Shown here: in pieces, positions 16,563 through 25,866 of the stretch | Layout: each line of letters starts with the position of its first letter | How positions within the stretch are numbered: the first letter of the stretch is position 1 | From: Paenibacillus sp. MAHUQ-63 | Lineage (GTDB): Bacteria > Bacillota > Bacilli > Paenibacillales > NBRC-103111 | Length of the DNA: 64,000 bases | Direction: 5' to 3' | NCBI RefSeq assembly: GCF_028765165.1 | Contig: NZ_JARADB010000002.1 | Coordinates: 1,237,146-1,301,145, forward strand | Made by a program: the position numbers and the translations under genes | The notes under the pieces: model-generated | Told to the model about the DNA's origin: nothing | Database searches by the model: none | Seen by the model: only the letters and a program-made list of their open reading frames with translations

Positions 16563-18344
16563 TTGAAGCTGCATGCTTACTTGAAATGGCGGTCCATCGG
16601 CTATAAGCTGTTTATTTTGTTCTTGGGCAGCATGTCGCTGTCGATCATGATGATGGGATATCTATCCTATCATAAGGCGAATGAGATCATCAGCTCCAAA
16701 GTGTCGCAAGTGGCGTGGCAAACGATCCAGCAAGCGAACCGGCGGCTGGAGCTCATCTTGAATGAGTATGATAACCGGACGCTGCTTATCTTCGGGAACA
16801 AGGAGATCCAGCGCGGCATCATCGGAGATTACAGGGACAGCTACGACCAGAGCTACAACAATCAGCAGATCGGCAAGTTCCTGTCCAATTTGGTCAATGT
16901 CAAGAACGATACGCTGAACATCTATATTTTTGGGGAGCGCAGTGCCTCCTACAGGTTCACGAACAACGGTTTCGCCGAGCTGCCGATGATAACGCCGAGG
17001 GAAGCCGAGCAGGACTGGTACAAGAAGATCAAGGAAGCGAACGGACAAGTCGTCTGGTTCGGCATTCGTGCACCGTTAGTGAAATCGGCCAGTTCGGAAG
17101 ACAATAAACCGGTCTTCATCATGGGCAGATCGCTGAAAAACTTTGACAATTTAAACCAAACGCTCGGTGTGCTCATTATGGAGATTAATCCGGAGCTGAT
17201 TCAGCATTTTTTGTCCGAGGTCGATTTTCAGGCGCAAGGCACGACTTATATTGTCGATCCCAACGACACGGTCATGGCGGATTCCAACGGCGCCCGCATT
17301 ATGCGTCCTGCAGGGCTGAAGCTCCCGCCGGAGTCAAGCGGTTATCTCCGAGATACCGTCGATGAACGGGAAGTGATGCTCGTCTTCGATGAGCTCCAGA
17401 TCAATCATTGGAAGCTCGTCGGCATGGCTCCGATCCAAAACTTGATCAGCGACTCAAGAAACATCGCCTATTATACCGTTTATCTGGTTATAGCCTTCAG
17501 CGTAGTGGCAGTAGGGCTCGCATTCATGGTGGCGAAGCAGATGCATAAGCCGGTCAGGACCTTGCTGTGGTCTATGCGGAGAGCGCGGGAAGGCGATTTC
17601 GATATCCAAATTGAGAACGAACGCAGCGACGAATTCGGCATGCTCTATCACAGCTTCAACACGATGGTGACGAGAATCAAGGATCTCATCGATGAAGTAT
17701 ATATCCAGAAGCTGTTGAAGAAGGAAACGCAGCTGAAAATGATGGCTTCGCAAATCAATGCGCATTTTCTATACAATACGCTCGATTCGATTCACTGGAT
17801 TTCCCGGATTCACAAAGTGGACGAGATCAGCACGATGATTTTCGGCTTATCCAAATATTTGCGCATTTCTTTAAGCGAGGGCGCCGATTTCGTTACCGTC
17901 AGAGAGAGCGCTGAGCTATTGGAGAGCTATCTATCGATTCAGAAGGTCAGATATCAGGACAAATTCTCCGTGAATATGAGCATGGATAGCCAACTGATGA
18001 ATTCCAAAGTGTTGAAATTCGTGTTTCAACCGCTCGTAGAGAATGCCATTTACCATGGGCTTGAGAATAAACGGGGGAGCGGGCGCTTGGATATTCGCTG
18101 GAAAATGGAAGGGGCGCTCCTGCATTTCGAAGTGGAGGATGATGGAATCGGCATCAGAGCGGATAAAATGGAGGAGCTTACCGAGATGATGACCAGCGAT
18201 GAATGGGAAGGCAAGCATAATTTCGCCCTGCGGAATATTCATTCACAAATTCAGTTAACGTACGGCAAGGAGTACGGCCTGCTCATCGAAAGCACATGGG
18301 GGGCAGGTACCAAAGTTACCTTGATCCTTCCTTTACGATCCTAA
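16563..18344 (+). CDS. YesM-type sensor histidine kinase
   Basis: A 593-residue membrane sensor kinase. Transmembrane helices lie near residues 17-36 and 300-323, enclosing an extracytoplasmic dCache-like sensor. A HAMP domain follows (about 325-377). The His_kinase domain carries phosphoacceptor H401 in QINAHFLYNTL, and the ATPase domain has LVENAIYHGLE (N box) and DDGIGI (G1 box). The start is TTG, five bases after GGAGGAGGG; no in-frame ATG is well placed. It should sense an extracellular sugar or its binding protein and phosphorylate the YesN partner upstream. Confidence 0.9.
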   Translation: MKLHAYLKWRSIGYKLFILFLGSMSLSIMMMGYLSYHKANEIISSKVSQVAWQTIQQANRRLELILNEYDNRTLLIFGNKEIQRGIIGDYRDSYDQSYNNQQIGKFLSNLVNVKNDTLNIYIFGERSASYRFTNNGFAELPMITPREAEQDWYKKIKEANGQVVWFGIRAPLVKSASSEDNKPVFIMGRSLKNFDNLNQTLGVLIMEINPELIQHFLSEVDFQAQGTTYIVDPNDTVMADSNGARIMRPAGLKLPPESSGYLRDTVDEREVMLVFDELQINHWKLVGMAPIQNLISDSRNIAYYTVYLVIAFSVVAVGLAFMVAKQMHKPVRTLLWSMRRAREGDFDIQIENERSDEFGMLYHSFNTMVTRIKDLIDEVYIQKLLKKETQLKMMASQINAHFLYNTLDSIHWISRIHKVDEISTMIFGLSKYLRISLSEGADFVTVRESAELLESYLSIQKVRYQDKFSVNMSMDSQLMNSKVLKFVFQPLVENAIYHGLENKRGSGRLDIRWKMEGALLHFEVEDDGIGIRADKMEELTEMMTSDEWEGKHNFALRNIHSQIQLTYGKEYGLLIESTWGAGTKVTLILPLRS

Positions 18345-18360
18345 CGCGACCGGTCAACCA

Positions 18361-18425
18361 ACAAAAATAATACACCAAAAACAAAAATCGCCTCGTTTCG
18401 AATAGATCGTGAAAGCGCCTACAAT
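18361..18425 (+). promoter_or_regulatory. Promoter region of sugar-binding protein gene
   Basis: TACAAT (18420-18425) has a weak TTCGAA -35 (18397-18402) 17 bp upstream. ACAAAAAT occurs twice, 20 bp apart (18361-18368, 18381-18388), just upstream of the -35 box. This arrangement suits an AraC-type activator such as the YesN-like protein encoded at 14972; the assignment is inference. Confidence 0.45.
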
Positions 18426-18472
18426 ATTACTAAGCTCCTAAGCGAGTTAGTCCAATTAAGGGAGGATCATTT

Positions 18473-19879
18473 ATGAACCATACAAAGCGCCGAATCGATC
18501 GGCAAGGTAGCAAGTTGATTGTTCTTCCGCTTACAGCAGCGCTGGCGTTGACGGCAGCAGGCTGCAGTTCGACAGGCACCACTTCGAGCAGTCCGGACAC
18601 CAAAGGCACAGAAGCGAATAGCACGGTGAGCACCTCACCGAATGCAGCGGCTACGACAGCCGCAGGCGCGCCCGTCACGATCGATTTCTGGTTTCCGTGG
18701 GGCGGAGATTATCAGAAGGATTTCAAGGCGAACGTGGTTGACGTATTTGAGAAAAAGTATCCGAATATCAAAGTGAAAATGACATTCGTAGAGACGACCG
18801 GGCAAACCCAAGCGTCGGATAAACTGTTGACCGCTATCGCAGGCGGCAATCCGCCTGACGTCGCCCTGTTCGACCGGTTCCTTATCGGCTCCTGGGCGGC
18901 CAAGGGATCTTTGACCGATTTATCCTCGTACGTGAAGAGCAGCGGTATTTCTCCGGATGATTATTATAAAGGGCTTTGGGCCGAGAGCGTTTATAAGGAT
19001 AAAGTATATGCCTTGCCGTGGGGGACGGATACTCGCGGAATGTTTTACAATAAAACGCTGATGAAGGAAGCCGGGCTAGATCCGAATAAACCGCCGCAAA
19101 CGATCGCCGAGCTGGATCAAATGGCGGAGAAAATTTTCAAGAAAAGCGGCAACGGCAAGTACTCGCAAATCGGTTTCATTCCCTGGATGAATCAAGGCTT
19201 TCTATTCACCCATGCCTGGAACTTCGGCGGGAAGTGGGAGGATGCGGCTCACAATCTGACGCCGAACGACCCGCAAAATGTGAAGGCGCTTGCCTGGATG
19301 GCTGACTATGCGAAGAAATATGACATCGGCAACCTCACAAGCTTCTCGGATGCCATGGGTCAAACCGGGATGAATCCGTTCTGGACAGGGAAAGTCGGTT
19401 TCGAATTCGACGGGAACTGGATATTGAATGATTTGGCCAAATATAAGCTGAACTTCGATTGGGGCGTTGCGCCCATGCCGGCTGCCGATGGTAATAAACC
19501 GGCGACATGGGCCGGCGGATGGTCGTATGTCATCCCGAAAGGTTCCAAGCACGAGAAGGAAGCGTGGGAATTCGTCAAATTCGTTGCGCACAAAGAGGGC
19601 ACGCTGCTGTATGCGAAGCGCCCTAAAGCGGGGAACGACATTACGGCCATGCCGAGCGTCAACGAGGAGCTGAAGCTGTCGGATAACCCGAACTTGAAGG
19701 TTTTCCTTGATCTGATGCCGACCGCATATACGCGCCCTGTATCGCCTGCCGGAGCTTTCTTGTGGAACGAAGCGCTGCGCGTTCAGGACTTGGCCATTCA
19801 TGGCAAAGGGGACGCCAAGACGCTGCTCGATGAAGTGAAGAAGAATGTGGATGCGGAATTAGCGAAAATGGGCAATTAA
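18473..19879 (+). CDS. ABC transporter sugar-binding lipoprotein
   Basis: A 468-residue extracellular solute-binding protein of family 1. The lipoprotein signal peptide ends in LTAAG with lipidated C31, followed by a Ser/Thr-rich tether to about residue 65. The mature domain carries VTIDFWFPWGG, GGNPPDVALFDRF and PWGTDTRGMFYNK, all typical of oligosaccharide-binding proteins. GGGAGGATC precedes the ATG. It is followed by two permease genes; no ATPase gene is present, so a shared MsmX-type ATPase is likely. The ligand is unknown. Confidence 0.9.
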   Translation: MNHTKRRIDRQGSKLIVLPLTAALALTAAGCSSTGTTSSSPDTKGTEANSTVSTSPNAAATTAAGAPVTIDFWFPWGGDYQKDFKANVVDVFEKKYPNIKVKMTFVETTGQTQASDKLLTAIAGGNPPDVALFDRFLIGSWAAKGSLTDLSSYVKSSGISPDDYYKGLWAESVYKDKVYALPWGTDTRGMFYNKTLMKEAGLDPNKPPQTIAELDQMAEKIFKKSGNGKYSQIGFIPWMNQGFLFTHAWNFGGKWEDAAHNLTPNDPQNVKALAWMADYAKKYDIGNLTSFSDAMGQTGMNPFWTGKVGFEFDGNWILNDLAKYKLNFDWGVAPMPAADGNKPATWAGGWSYVIPKGSKHEKEAWEFVKFVAHKEGTLLYAKRPKAGNDITAMPSVNEELKLSDNPNLKVFLDLMPTAYTRPVSPAGAFLWNEALRVQDLAIHGKGDAKTLLDEVKKNVDAELAKMGN

Positions 19880-19949
19880 TCAGATGTGAAGAAGGAGCAG
19901 GGCGTTCAGCACGACCCTGCCTCTTTGGATTGGAAAAGGAGGGAATCGA

Positions 19950-20906
19950 TTGAAAACTGCCGAGACCGAAGCTTCCGTGAACAACCTGTCGGCTTCAGCG
20001 CAAGTAAAAGCCAAGAAAACTCGCTTTGAGCGAAAGATCGCCTTGTTCGGATTTGTTTTTGCACTTCCCTGGATCATAGGCTTGCTGCTCTTTCACGCTT
20101 ATCCGCTCATCATGTCCGCTTATTACAGCCTGACAACCTACAGCATTCTGGAACCGGGGGAATTCGTCGGATTCGATAATTACACAAATCTTTTCAAGGA
20201 CAGGGTATTCTGGATCAGTATTTATAATACCTTGTACTATACGGTTATTTTCGTACCGCTGAGCATCGCTTTCGGCGTGCTGTTAGCCCTTCTGTTGAAC
20301 TTGAAAATTCGCGGTCAGGGCATCTACCGTACGCTGTTCTTCATTCCGAGCCTCGTGCCGCCGGTCGCTACGACGATCATCTGGCTGTGGCTGCTGAACC
20401 CGCAGTTCGGGCTGGTCAACTTCTGGCTTGACAAAATCGGCATTTCCGGGCCGCCTTGGATCGGCAGCGAACTATGGTCGAAGCCGTCATTAATTCTGAT
20501 GAGTCTATGGGGGACGGGCCAGGCGGTCGTCATTTATTTGGCCGGGCTGCAGGACATTCCGCAAGATTACTACGATGCGGCAAGTGTCGACGGGGCCAAT
20601 GCCTGGCAGCGGACGAAGACGATTACACTGCCGCTCCTGACACCCGTCATCTTCTTCAACTTGATTATGGGGACGATCGGTGCTCTGCAAAACTTCGTTC
20701 TGCCGTTTACGCTGACGAACGGGCAAGGTACGCCTGCGAATTCGATGATGTTCTATGTGATGTACTTGTACACGAACGGCTTCGGCTACTTGAAGATGGG
20801 GTATGCTTCCGCCATGGCCTGGATTCTGTTTCTGATTGTGGTCGTATTAACGGCGCTTATCTTTGTTTCCCAGAAGCGCTGGGTCCATTATCAAGGAAAA
20901 GAATAG
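19950..20906 (+). CDS. Sugar ABC transporter permease (MalF/UgpA type)
   Basis: A 318-residue inner-membrane permease with six predicted helices. The first is at about residues 33-55 (IALFGFVFALPWIIGLLLF). The EAA loop that contacts the ATPase reads YYDAASVDGANAWQRTKTITLPLLTP (key residues A-x3-DGA-x-x-x-x-x-x-x-I-x-LP). The start is TTG, six bases after AAAAGGAGGG. It forms a heterodimer with the next gene's product. Confidence 0.9.
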   Translation: MKTAETEASVNNLSASAQVKAKKTRFERKIALFGFVFALPWIIGLLLFHAYPLIMSAYYSLTTYSILEPGEFVGFDNYTNLFKDRVFWISIYNTLYYTVIFVPLSIAFGVLLALLLNLKIRGQGIYRTLFFIPSLVPPVATTIIWLWLLNPQFGLVNFWLDKIGISGPPWIGSELWSKPSLILMSLWGTGQAVVIYLAGLQDIPQDYYDAASVDGANAWQRTKTITLPLLTPVIFFNLIMGTIGALQNFVLPFTLTNGQGTPANSMMFYVMYLYTNGFGYLKMGYASAMAWILFLIVVVLTALIFVSQKRWVHYQGKE

Positions 20907-20918
20907 GGAGGGATTGTC

Positions 20919-21752
20919 ATGGGGAGCACAAAGCTTGGGCATGTACAAAAAATTTTCGCGCATCTGTTATTACTTGTCGTCGGCGCCTTTTTCCTGTCAC
21001 CGTTCCTGTGGATGGTTTCGACTTCGCTCAAAGCGAACAGCGAGCTGTTCCTCTGGCCGCCGGTCTGGATTCCGAGCGTGCTGGAGTGGAGCAACTACCC
21101 GGCGGCGTTAGACTATATTCCGTTCTATAAATATTTATCGAACACCTTGGTTATTGCTGGCCTATCGACCGTGGCGGTGCTGTTCTCCAGTCCGCTGGTC
21201 GCGTATAGCTTGGCTAGAATTCCATGGAAGGGGGCGAAGCCGCTTTTTGCCGTAACGCTCATCGTCATGATGCTGCCTTATCAGGTGACGATGATTCCGA
21301 TCTTCATCGCGTTCAAAAATTTCGGCTGGGTCGGTACGAATATTCCGCTCTGGCTGCCCGCCTTCTTCGGCGCACCGTTCTTCATCTTCCTCCTCCGGCA
21401 GTTCTTCATGGGCTTGCCCAAGGAGCTGGAAGATGCGGCGCGCATTGACGGCGCATCCGAGCTTCGCATTTATTGGCAAATTATGCTCCCGCTATGCCGT
21501 CCCGCCTTGCTGACGATCGCGCTCTTCCAGTTCATGAACAGTTGGACGGATTATCAGGGACCGCTCATTTATTTATCCGACGAGAGCCAGTACACCTTGA
21601 TGCTCGGCATGCAGGCGTTCAAATCGCAGCACAGCGCCGAGTGGCAGATGATGATGGCGACGCTGGTGATGATTACGCTGCCGATTATTTTGCTCTATTT
21701 CTTCGTGCAGCGCGCATTTATTCGAGGCATTACGTTCTCGGGAATCAAATAG
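20919..21752 (+). CDS. Sugar ABC transporter permease (MalG/UgpE type)
   Basis: A 277-residue permease and partner of the preceding gene product. The N-terminal helix (LLLLVVGAFFLSPFLWMVSTSLK) and the EAA loop LEDAARIDGASELRIYWQIMLPL (in part: DAARIDGASE) mark the MalG class. GGGAGG precedes the ATG and the genes are 12 bp apart. Confidence 0.9.
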   Translation: MGSTKLGHVQKIFAHLLLLVVGAFFLSPFLWMVSTSLKANSELFLWPPVWIPSVLEWSNYPAALDYIPFYKYLSNTLVIAGLSTVAVLFSSPLVAYSLARIPWKGAKPLFAVTLIVMMLPYQVTMIPIFIAFKNFGWVGTNIPLWLPAFFGAPFFIFLLRQFFMGLPKELEDAARIDGASELRIYWQIMLPLCRPALLTIALFQFMNSWTDYQGPLIYLSDESQYTLMLGMQAFKSQHSAEWQMMMATLVMITLPIILLYFFVQRAFIRGITFSGIK

Positions 21753-21765
21753 GAGGTCGACTTCC

Positions 21766-22728
21766 ATGGGTGAAATTCGAATAGGCATGATTGGAACAGG
21801 CGGCATTGCGCACGTCCACTGTCGCCAATTGCTGGAGCTGGAAGAAGCGGACATCGTCGCTATCTGCGATACGAGCGATCCGAACCGGGAGAAGTTCGCC
21901 GGTAAGTTCGGGCTGGACGATGTGGAGCACTATACCGACTATCAGGCGATGCTGGCGGAATCGGAGCTGGATGCCGTTGTCATCTGTTCCCCGCATACCC
22001 TGCATTTCCAGCAGGCGACCGATGCGCTGAACAAAGGGCTGCACGTCTTGATCGAGAAGCCGATGACCTGTTCTTCGGCGGAAGCCGAGCAGCTCATCAG
22101 GACAGCGAAGCAGGCGGGGAAAGTGATGCAGGTCTCGTATCAGCGCCATTTCCAACCGGAATTTCTGTATATCCGCGATGCCATCGCAAGCGGCCAGATC
22201 GGCAAGCTGACGTCCATTACGGCTTCGCTCTATCAAGAGTGGAAGCAATTCACAACCGGCCTGTGGCGGCAAGTACCGGCGTTATCAGGGGGCGGGATGC
22301 TGATGGATTCCGGCAGCCACATTATCGACGTCCTGCTCTGGACGACAGGTCTTACCCCGGCGGAGGTGAAGCCGAACCTGCATCTGCAGGGGGCACCGGT
22401 GGAAATCGATTCCTTCACCTCGATCCGTTTCGAGGAAGGCGCCGTTGCCGGCCTGAACATTGTCGGCTTCGCGCCATGCTGGCATGAAACCTATGTGTTC
22501 TGCGGAGAAGATGGCGGGATATTCTATGACAACGGCAAAATTACCGTGCGTCGGCTCCGTCAAGAGCCCGTCGTTCCTGAGCTCCCGGCGCAGCAAACGA
22601 ACCAGGATAAAAGCTTTATCGATGCGATTCTGGGACGCCATGAAGTGATGGTTCCGGGGGATTTCGCCTTGAAGGTCGTCAAGTTTACAGAGATGGTGTA
22701 TCAGGCTGCCGGATATAAACCGTATTAG
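21766..22728 (+). CDS. Gfo/Idh/MocA family oxidoreductase
   Basis: A 320-residue NAD(P)-dependent sugar or cyclitol oxidoreductase. The Rossmann motif is GMIGTGGIAHVH (about residues 7-18), the catalytic-lysine block is IEKPMTCSSAEAEQL (EKP), and the C-terminal alpha/beta domain includes GGGMLMDSGSHIIDVLLW. The gene is in the transporter operon, 13 bp after the permease gene, and precedes a sugar isomerase, so it likely acts on the imported sugar or its derivative. The substrate is unknown. Confidence 0.88.
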   Translation: MGEIRIGMIGTGGIAHVHCRQLLELEEADIVAICDTSDPNREKFAGKFGLDDVEHYTDYQAMLAESELDAVVICSPHTLHFQQATDALNKGLHVLIEKPMTCSSAEAEQLIRTAKQAGKVMQVSYQRHFQPEFLYIRDAIASGQIGKLTSITASLYQEWKQFTTGLWRQVPALSGGGMLMDSGSHIIDVLLWTTGLTPAEVKPNLHLQGAPVEIDSFTSIRFEEGAVAGLNIVGFAPCWHETYVFCGEDGGIFYDNGKITVRRLRQEPVVPELPAQQTNQDKSFIDAILGRHEVMVPGDFALKVVKFTEMVYQAAGYKPY

Positions 22729-22752
22729 GCCGATCAAAGAGGAGATGAAGCT

Positions 22753-23622
22753 ATGAAGCTGAAAATAGGCATGCGCATACCGCCCAGAATCGGTGCCGAA
22801 GGAATGGAGCAAACCGCTGTATGGGCAGCAGCGGCAGGGCTTGACGTGCTTGACGTTCCGTATGTGAATCCGGAGGTCATAAGCGTTTGCGAGCGCGCGG
22901 GCATTGGCATCGGTTCCGTAGATGCCGTGCAAATGGGCGCCCTGCTCAGCAGAGACGACGGCCGCCGGGAAGCAGCCGCCGAAGCAGTCCGGGAGCAGAT
23001 GACGGAGATGGCGGCGCTTGGCGCGAAGGTCATGTTCATGTGCTTGGTCCCGGAGGATCACACGGTTCCGCGGAGTGAGAGCTTCGCGATCTGGAAGGAC
23101 ACCTTCCCTGCGATTGTCAGCCATGCGGAGCAGCAGGGCGTCTATATCGCCATCGAGGGGTGGCCGGGGCCTGCGCCTTATTATCCGACCATCGGCTGCA
23201 CGCCGGAGATGTGGCGCAAGATGTTCGAAGCGATCCCCTCCAAGCATTTCGGATTGAACTATGATCCGTCCCATCTCGTGCGGCTCGGGATCGATTACAT
23301 CCGGGCCTTGCATGAATTCGGCGAAAGAGTGAACCATTGCCACGGCAAAGATACGGAATTGCTGCCGGATGAGCAGTACGAATGCGGCGTTCTCCCGGCA
23401 ACCTTCGGAGCGCGATACGGATTCTCCGAAGGCTCCTGGCGGTATACGATTCCCGGACATGGCGCGGTTGAATGGAGCAAGGTGGCCGTCAGACTGGACC
23501 GGCTCGGTTATCAAGGCGCGATCTCCATTGAGTTGGAGGATCACCGGTACTGGGGTTCGCTGGAGAAAGAACGTGAAGGGATTGTGAAGGCGGCGGCACA
23601 TTTGAGCGCCTATTTTAAATAA
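22753..23622 (+). CDS. Sugar phosphate isomerase/epimerase (TIM barrel)
   Basis: A 289-residue xylose-isomerase-like TIM-barrel protein (AP endonuclease 2 superfamily). Likely metal-binding stretches are IAIEGWPGP, GLNYDPSHLVRLG, NHCHGKDTELL and ISIELEDHRY, giving the usual Glu-Asp-His-Glu set. Such proteins work with Gfo/Idh oxidoreductases in inositol or keto-sugar pathways. It is the last gene of the YesNM-ABC operon and a terminator follows. Confidence 0.85.
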   Translation: MKLKIGMRIPPRIGAEGMEQTAVWAAAAGLDVLDVPYVNPEVISVCERAGIGIGSVDAVQMGALLSRDDGRREAAAEAVREQMTEMAALGAKVMFMCLVPEDHTVPRSESFAIWKDTFPAIVSHAEQQGVYIAIEGWPGPAPYYPTIGCTPEMWRKMFEAIPSKHFGLNYDPSHLVRLGIDYIRALHEFGERVNHCHGKDTELLPDEQYECGVLPATFGARYGFSEGSWRYTIPGHGAVEWSKVAVRLDRLGYQGAISIELEDHRYWGSLEKEREGIVKAAAHLSAYFK

Positions 23623-23636
23623 TTGGACCCATCCAG

Positions 23637-23684
23637 AAGCCTGTCCGAAGCCTTCGTGCTTGCCGGAACAGGCTTTTATTTTTG
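23637..23684 (+). terminator. Terminator of the first sugar ABC operon
   Basis: AAGCCTGT (23637-23644) pairs with ACAGGCTT (23668-23675), followed by TTATTTTT. Confidence 0.85.
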
Positions 23685-23758
23685 GCGGAGACAGCAACCT
23701 GCCGGCAGATTTTACGTCTTATTGGTAAAAGCAATGATAAGGGAGCTGAATAACTGGA

Positions 23759-24430
23759 ATGAAGAAATTTATACTTGGTATGGTTTGCGGTATGGCGCTG
23801 ACGGCAACGACGGCCGTTTATGCGGCGGATACGATTCAAACGTATTTATTTCCGGTGAAGTTCGAATTCAATGGAGAGAGCAAGCCGCTTGACGAGAAGG
23901 AATATGTGGTTCTGAACCACAACGGCCATGCTTATGTACCTCTGCGTTATGCAGCCGAAAGTATGGGGAAGCTCGCCAGATACAATGAGGAGACGCGAAC
24001 CATTTCGATTGATGATACAAATTTAAGCCAAAAGCTGATTCTGGACAGCAAATTCCTCACGGCGGCATCCCAAGGGAAGCTTAGCGGGATTGAATTCGGC
24101 ATCGGAGCAAGCCGGCAGGAGGTGCTGTCGAAGTGGGGCGAGCCGCATAAGACGGGAAGCTGGCAGACGGCCTACTCACAATGGTTTGACTATTATTACT
24201 TCTTCAGCAATCCGAATGAACGCGTCGGTGCGATCCGCGTCGCTGGACATTCGATCCCTTATTCGGCCGCCGAAGTGAAGAAGGCGCTGGGCACACCGGA
24301 TGCGGAAGGAATAGACGAAGTAGCGGGAACGGGTTATTACGTCCATTACACGGCAGGTGAGTATGAATTATTTTTCTTGGCAGGCTCGCAGGACAGCGCA
24401 GTGAATTATATGACGTTCAAAAAGAAATAA
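23759..24430 (+). CDS. Exported protein: copper amine oxidase N-domain plus DUF4309
   Basis: A 223-residue secreted protein. The signal peptide (MKKFILGMVCGMALTATTAVYA) is cut before about residue 24. Residues 28-85 look like the copper-amine-oxidase N-terminal domain common in Paenibacillaceae envelope proteins (HAYVPLRYAAESMG, then TRTISID). The rest matches DUF4309: GIEFGIGASRQEVLSKWGEP and KKALGTPDAEG. The function is unknown; the architecture suggests a cell-wall-associated sensor or binding protein. GGGAG lies upstream of the ATG. Confidence 0.8.
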   Translation: MKKFILGMVCGMALTATTAVYAADTIQTYLFPVKFEFNGESKPLDEKEYVVLNHNGHAYVPLRYAAESMGKLARYNEETRTISIDDTNLSQKLILDSKFLTAASQGKLSGIEFGIGASRQEVLSKWGEPHKTGSWQTAYSQWFDYYYFFSNPNERVGAIRVAGHSIPYSAAEVKKALGTPDAEGIDEVAGTGYYVHYTAGEYELFFLAGSQDSAVNYMTFKKK

Positions 24431-24568
24431 AAGCAGGTTCATATACCCATAATGTGGAAGATATGATACGATAAAAAGAATTGCGCCTATCGAATTTTGG
24501 GCAGCCGCAGCGGCTGCGAAAGCGAAGCAGCTACGAATTATCAGGAACTGAATTTGGAGGGAATTCAA

Positions 24569-25732
24569 GTGCATTCACGTTATACAAGCCATGCTTCTAA
24601 ACGTCAAGTCCATGCGGGCAGTGCCCATGTTCAAATGAAAGCGCCGAACCCTGTGTACAGCTCCGTCATGCAACTGCAGCGTACGATTGGCAATCGGGCC
24701 GTTCAGCAGTTGGTTGCGGGCTCCTCTGTGATTCAAATGCTGGCTTGGCCATCCAAGAAGCCTCAGCAATCCAAAATCAGTCAGACACTTGCTGATCATT
24801 GGGGTGAGTTGGACACTTCGGATGTGAAGGAATTTTATGCGTGGTGTACGACTACGGACCAGTTCGAACATATTCCGACGGCATTAAGCCATTCGGAATG
24901 GAAGACGTTGAAGGCAAGCTGCACAGGAGCCAAGTTCGATGAACACGGCTTTGCCAGCGATACAAGCAAGGGGAATATACGCAGTATTTTCCAATTTGCA
25001 ACGGCGAAGAAAGCGGCTCCTTACAAGCGATATGATGAAGGCACCTATATGCAAACGAACGATCAGCTAGCCTCCGACATAGCCGCAATTCAGACTGAAG
25101 GCACGTTCAACCTGGATCGCATTATCGCGTTGGATAAATCGCTTGCTTTCGATTTGGTAGAAGCCGACAAGGAGCGGCATGCGGCGAAGTGGGAGAAAGA
25201 GAACAACGCGGATCTTGCCAAAGAGAAGTCGATGGAACTGAATCAGAAAATAAAAGCGGCCAAGGAGAAAATGCAAACCACCCTTGCACTGCTGGCCAGC
25301 GCCCACATGACGAAGCTTACCGAGGAGAAGGAAGCGGCGAAGAAGAAAGCGAAGGTCGACGGCGCGATTCTCGCTGCGGAGAATGCCTATGCGATTACGA
25401 GCAGCAGCGCCTTGACAAGAGCGATTTGGAACAGCACGAAGGCGAATGCTGGATTAACCGGATATTTGGAACTCAGCGGTTCCTATACGGCAGGGGATTT
25501 ACAAACTGCACACGACGAATGGCGGGATTTCGGTTATGCGTACGATCAGTATGCGGGCAAGGTCGACTTTCTGGATAACATCCACAGTCCCGGCAATGGA
25601 ACGGCGCAGGATAAATTGACGCACAGCAACTATGAGAGCCGCTCATGCCGCTACCAGGTCGATTTCATTTCCAATTGGGGAGGCAATCGTACCGTTATGC
25701 ACGTTGGCCTGCAAGGAACAGAGAAGAAGTAA
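24569..25732 (+). CDS. Orphan protein with eCIS-cargo-like N-terminal motif
   Basis: The GTG at 24569 follows GGAGGG by seven bases, giving 387 residues; an in-frame TTG at 24497 has no ribosome site. The N-terminus is disordered, then MQLQRTIGNRAVQQL (34-48) and SSVIQM follow. This L-Q-R-x-x-G-N-x-A-V-x-x-L block is widespread in proteins encoded with extracellular contractile injection systems, often ahead of DUF4157 or toxin domains. No DUF4157 HExxH is present. A Lys/Glu-rich coiled coil spans about 185-270, followed by an unrecognised C-terminal domain (WRDFGYAYDQYAGKVDFLDN, then YQVDFISNWGG). There is no signal peptide or membrane helix. Function is unknown; a secreted effector or toxin is inference. 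Confidence 0.7.
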   Translation: MHSRYTSHASKRQVHAGSAHVQMKAPNPVYSSVMQLQRTIGNRAVQQLVAGSSVIQMLAWPSKKPQQSKISQTLADHWGELDTSDVKEFYAWCTTTDQFEHIPTALSHSEWKTLKASCTGAKFDEHGFASDTSKGNIRSIFQFATAKKAAPYKRYDEGTYMQTNDQLASDIAAIQTEGTFNLDRIIALDKSLAFDLVEADKERHAAKWEKENNADLAKEKSMELNQKIKAAKEKMQTTLALLASAHMTKLTEEKEAAKKKAKVDGAILAAENAYAITSSSALTRAIWNSTKANAGLTGYLELSGSYTAGDLQTAHDEWRDFGYAYDQYAGKVDFLDNIHSPGNGTAQDKLTHSNYESRSCRYQVDFISNWGGNRTVMHVGLQGTEKK

Positions 25733-25752
25733 CTCCTTGATCGAGTCAGGAC

Positions 25753-25781
25753 TTGTTAGATCGTGCAGTTCCGCCTATAAT
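25753..25781 (+). promoter_or_regulatory. folD promoter
   Basis: TTGTTA (25753-25758) and TATAAT (25776-25781) are exactly 17 bp apart. The transcript would start about 8 bp before the ZTP riboswitch. Confidence 0.75.
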
Positions 25782-25795
25782 GATGGAAATGACTT

Positions 25796-25866
25796 CGTAT
25801 GCGCAACTGGCGTAAACGTGGAGTACCACGAGGGAGCGCATATCTATACGGCCGTACGCCTGGGCA
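25796..25866 (+). promoter_or_regulatory. ZTP (pfl) riboswitch controlling folD
   Basis: The conserved pfl-motif blocks occur in order. They are ACTGGCG (25806-25812), a short CGTGG/CCACG hairpin (25817-25821, 25826-25830), GGGAGCGCAT for the pseudoknot (25832-25841), and the invariant 3' block CGCCTGGGCA (25857-25866). folD is a standard ZTP-riboswitch target in Firmicutes. The final GCA overlaps the attenuator stem, so ZTP or ZMP binding should favour readthrough into folD. Confidence 0.9.

Noticed and set aside
22285..23697. Minus-strand open frame of 470 codons
   Set aside because: It is antisense to the Gfo/Idh and isomerase genes, which have clear family motifs, ribosome sites and operon context; long antisense frames are common in GC-biased coding DNA.
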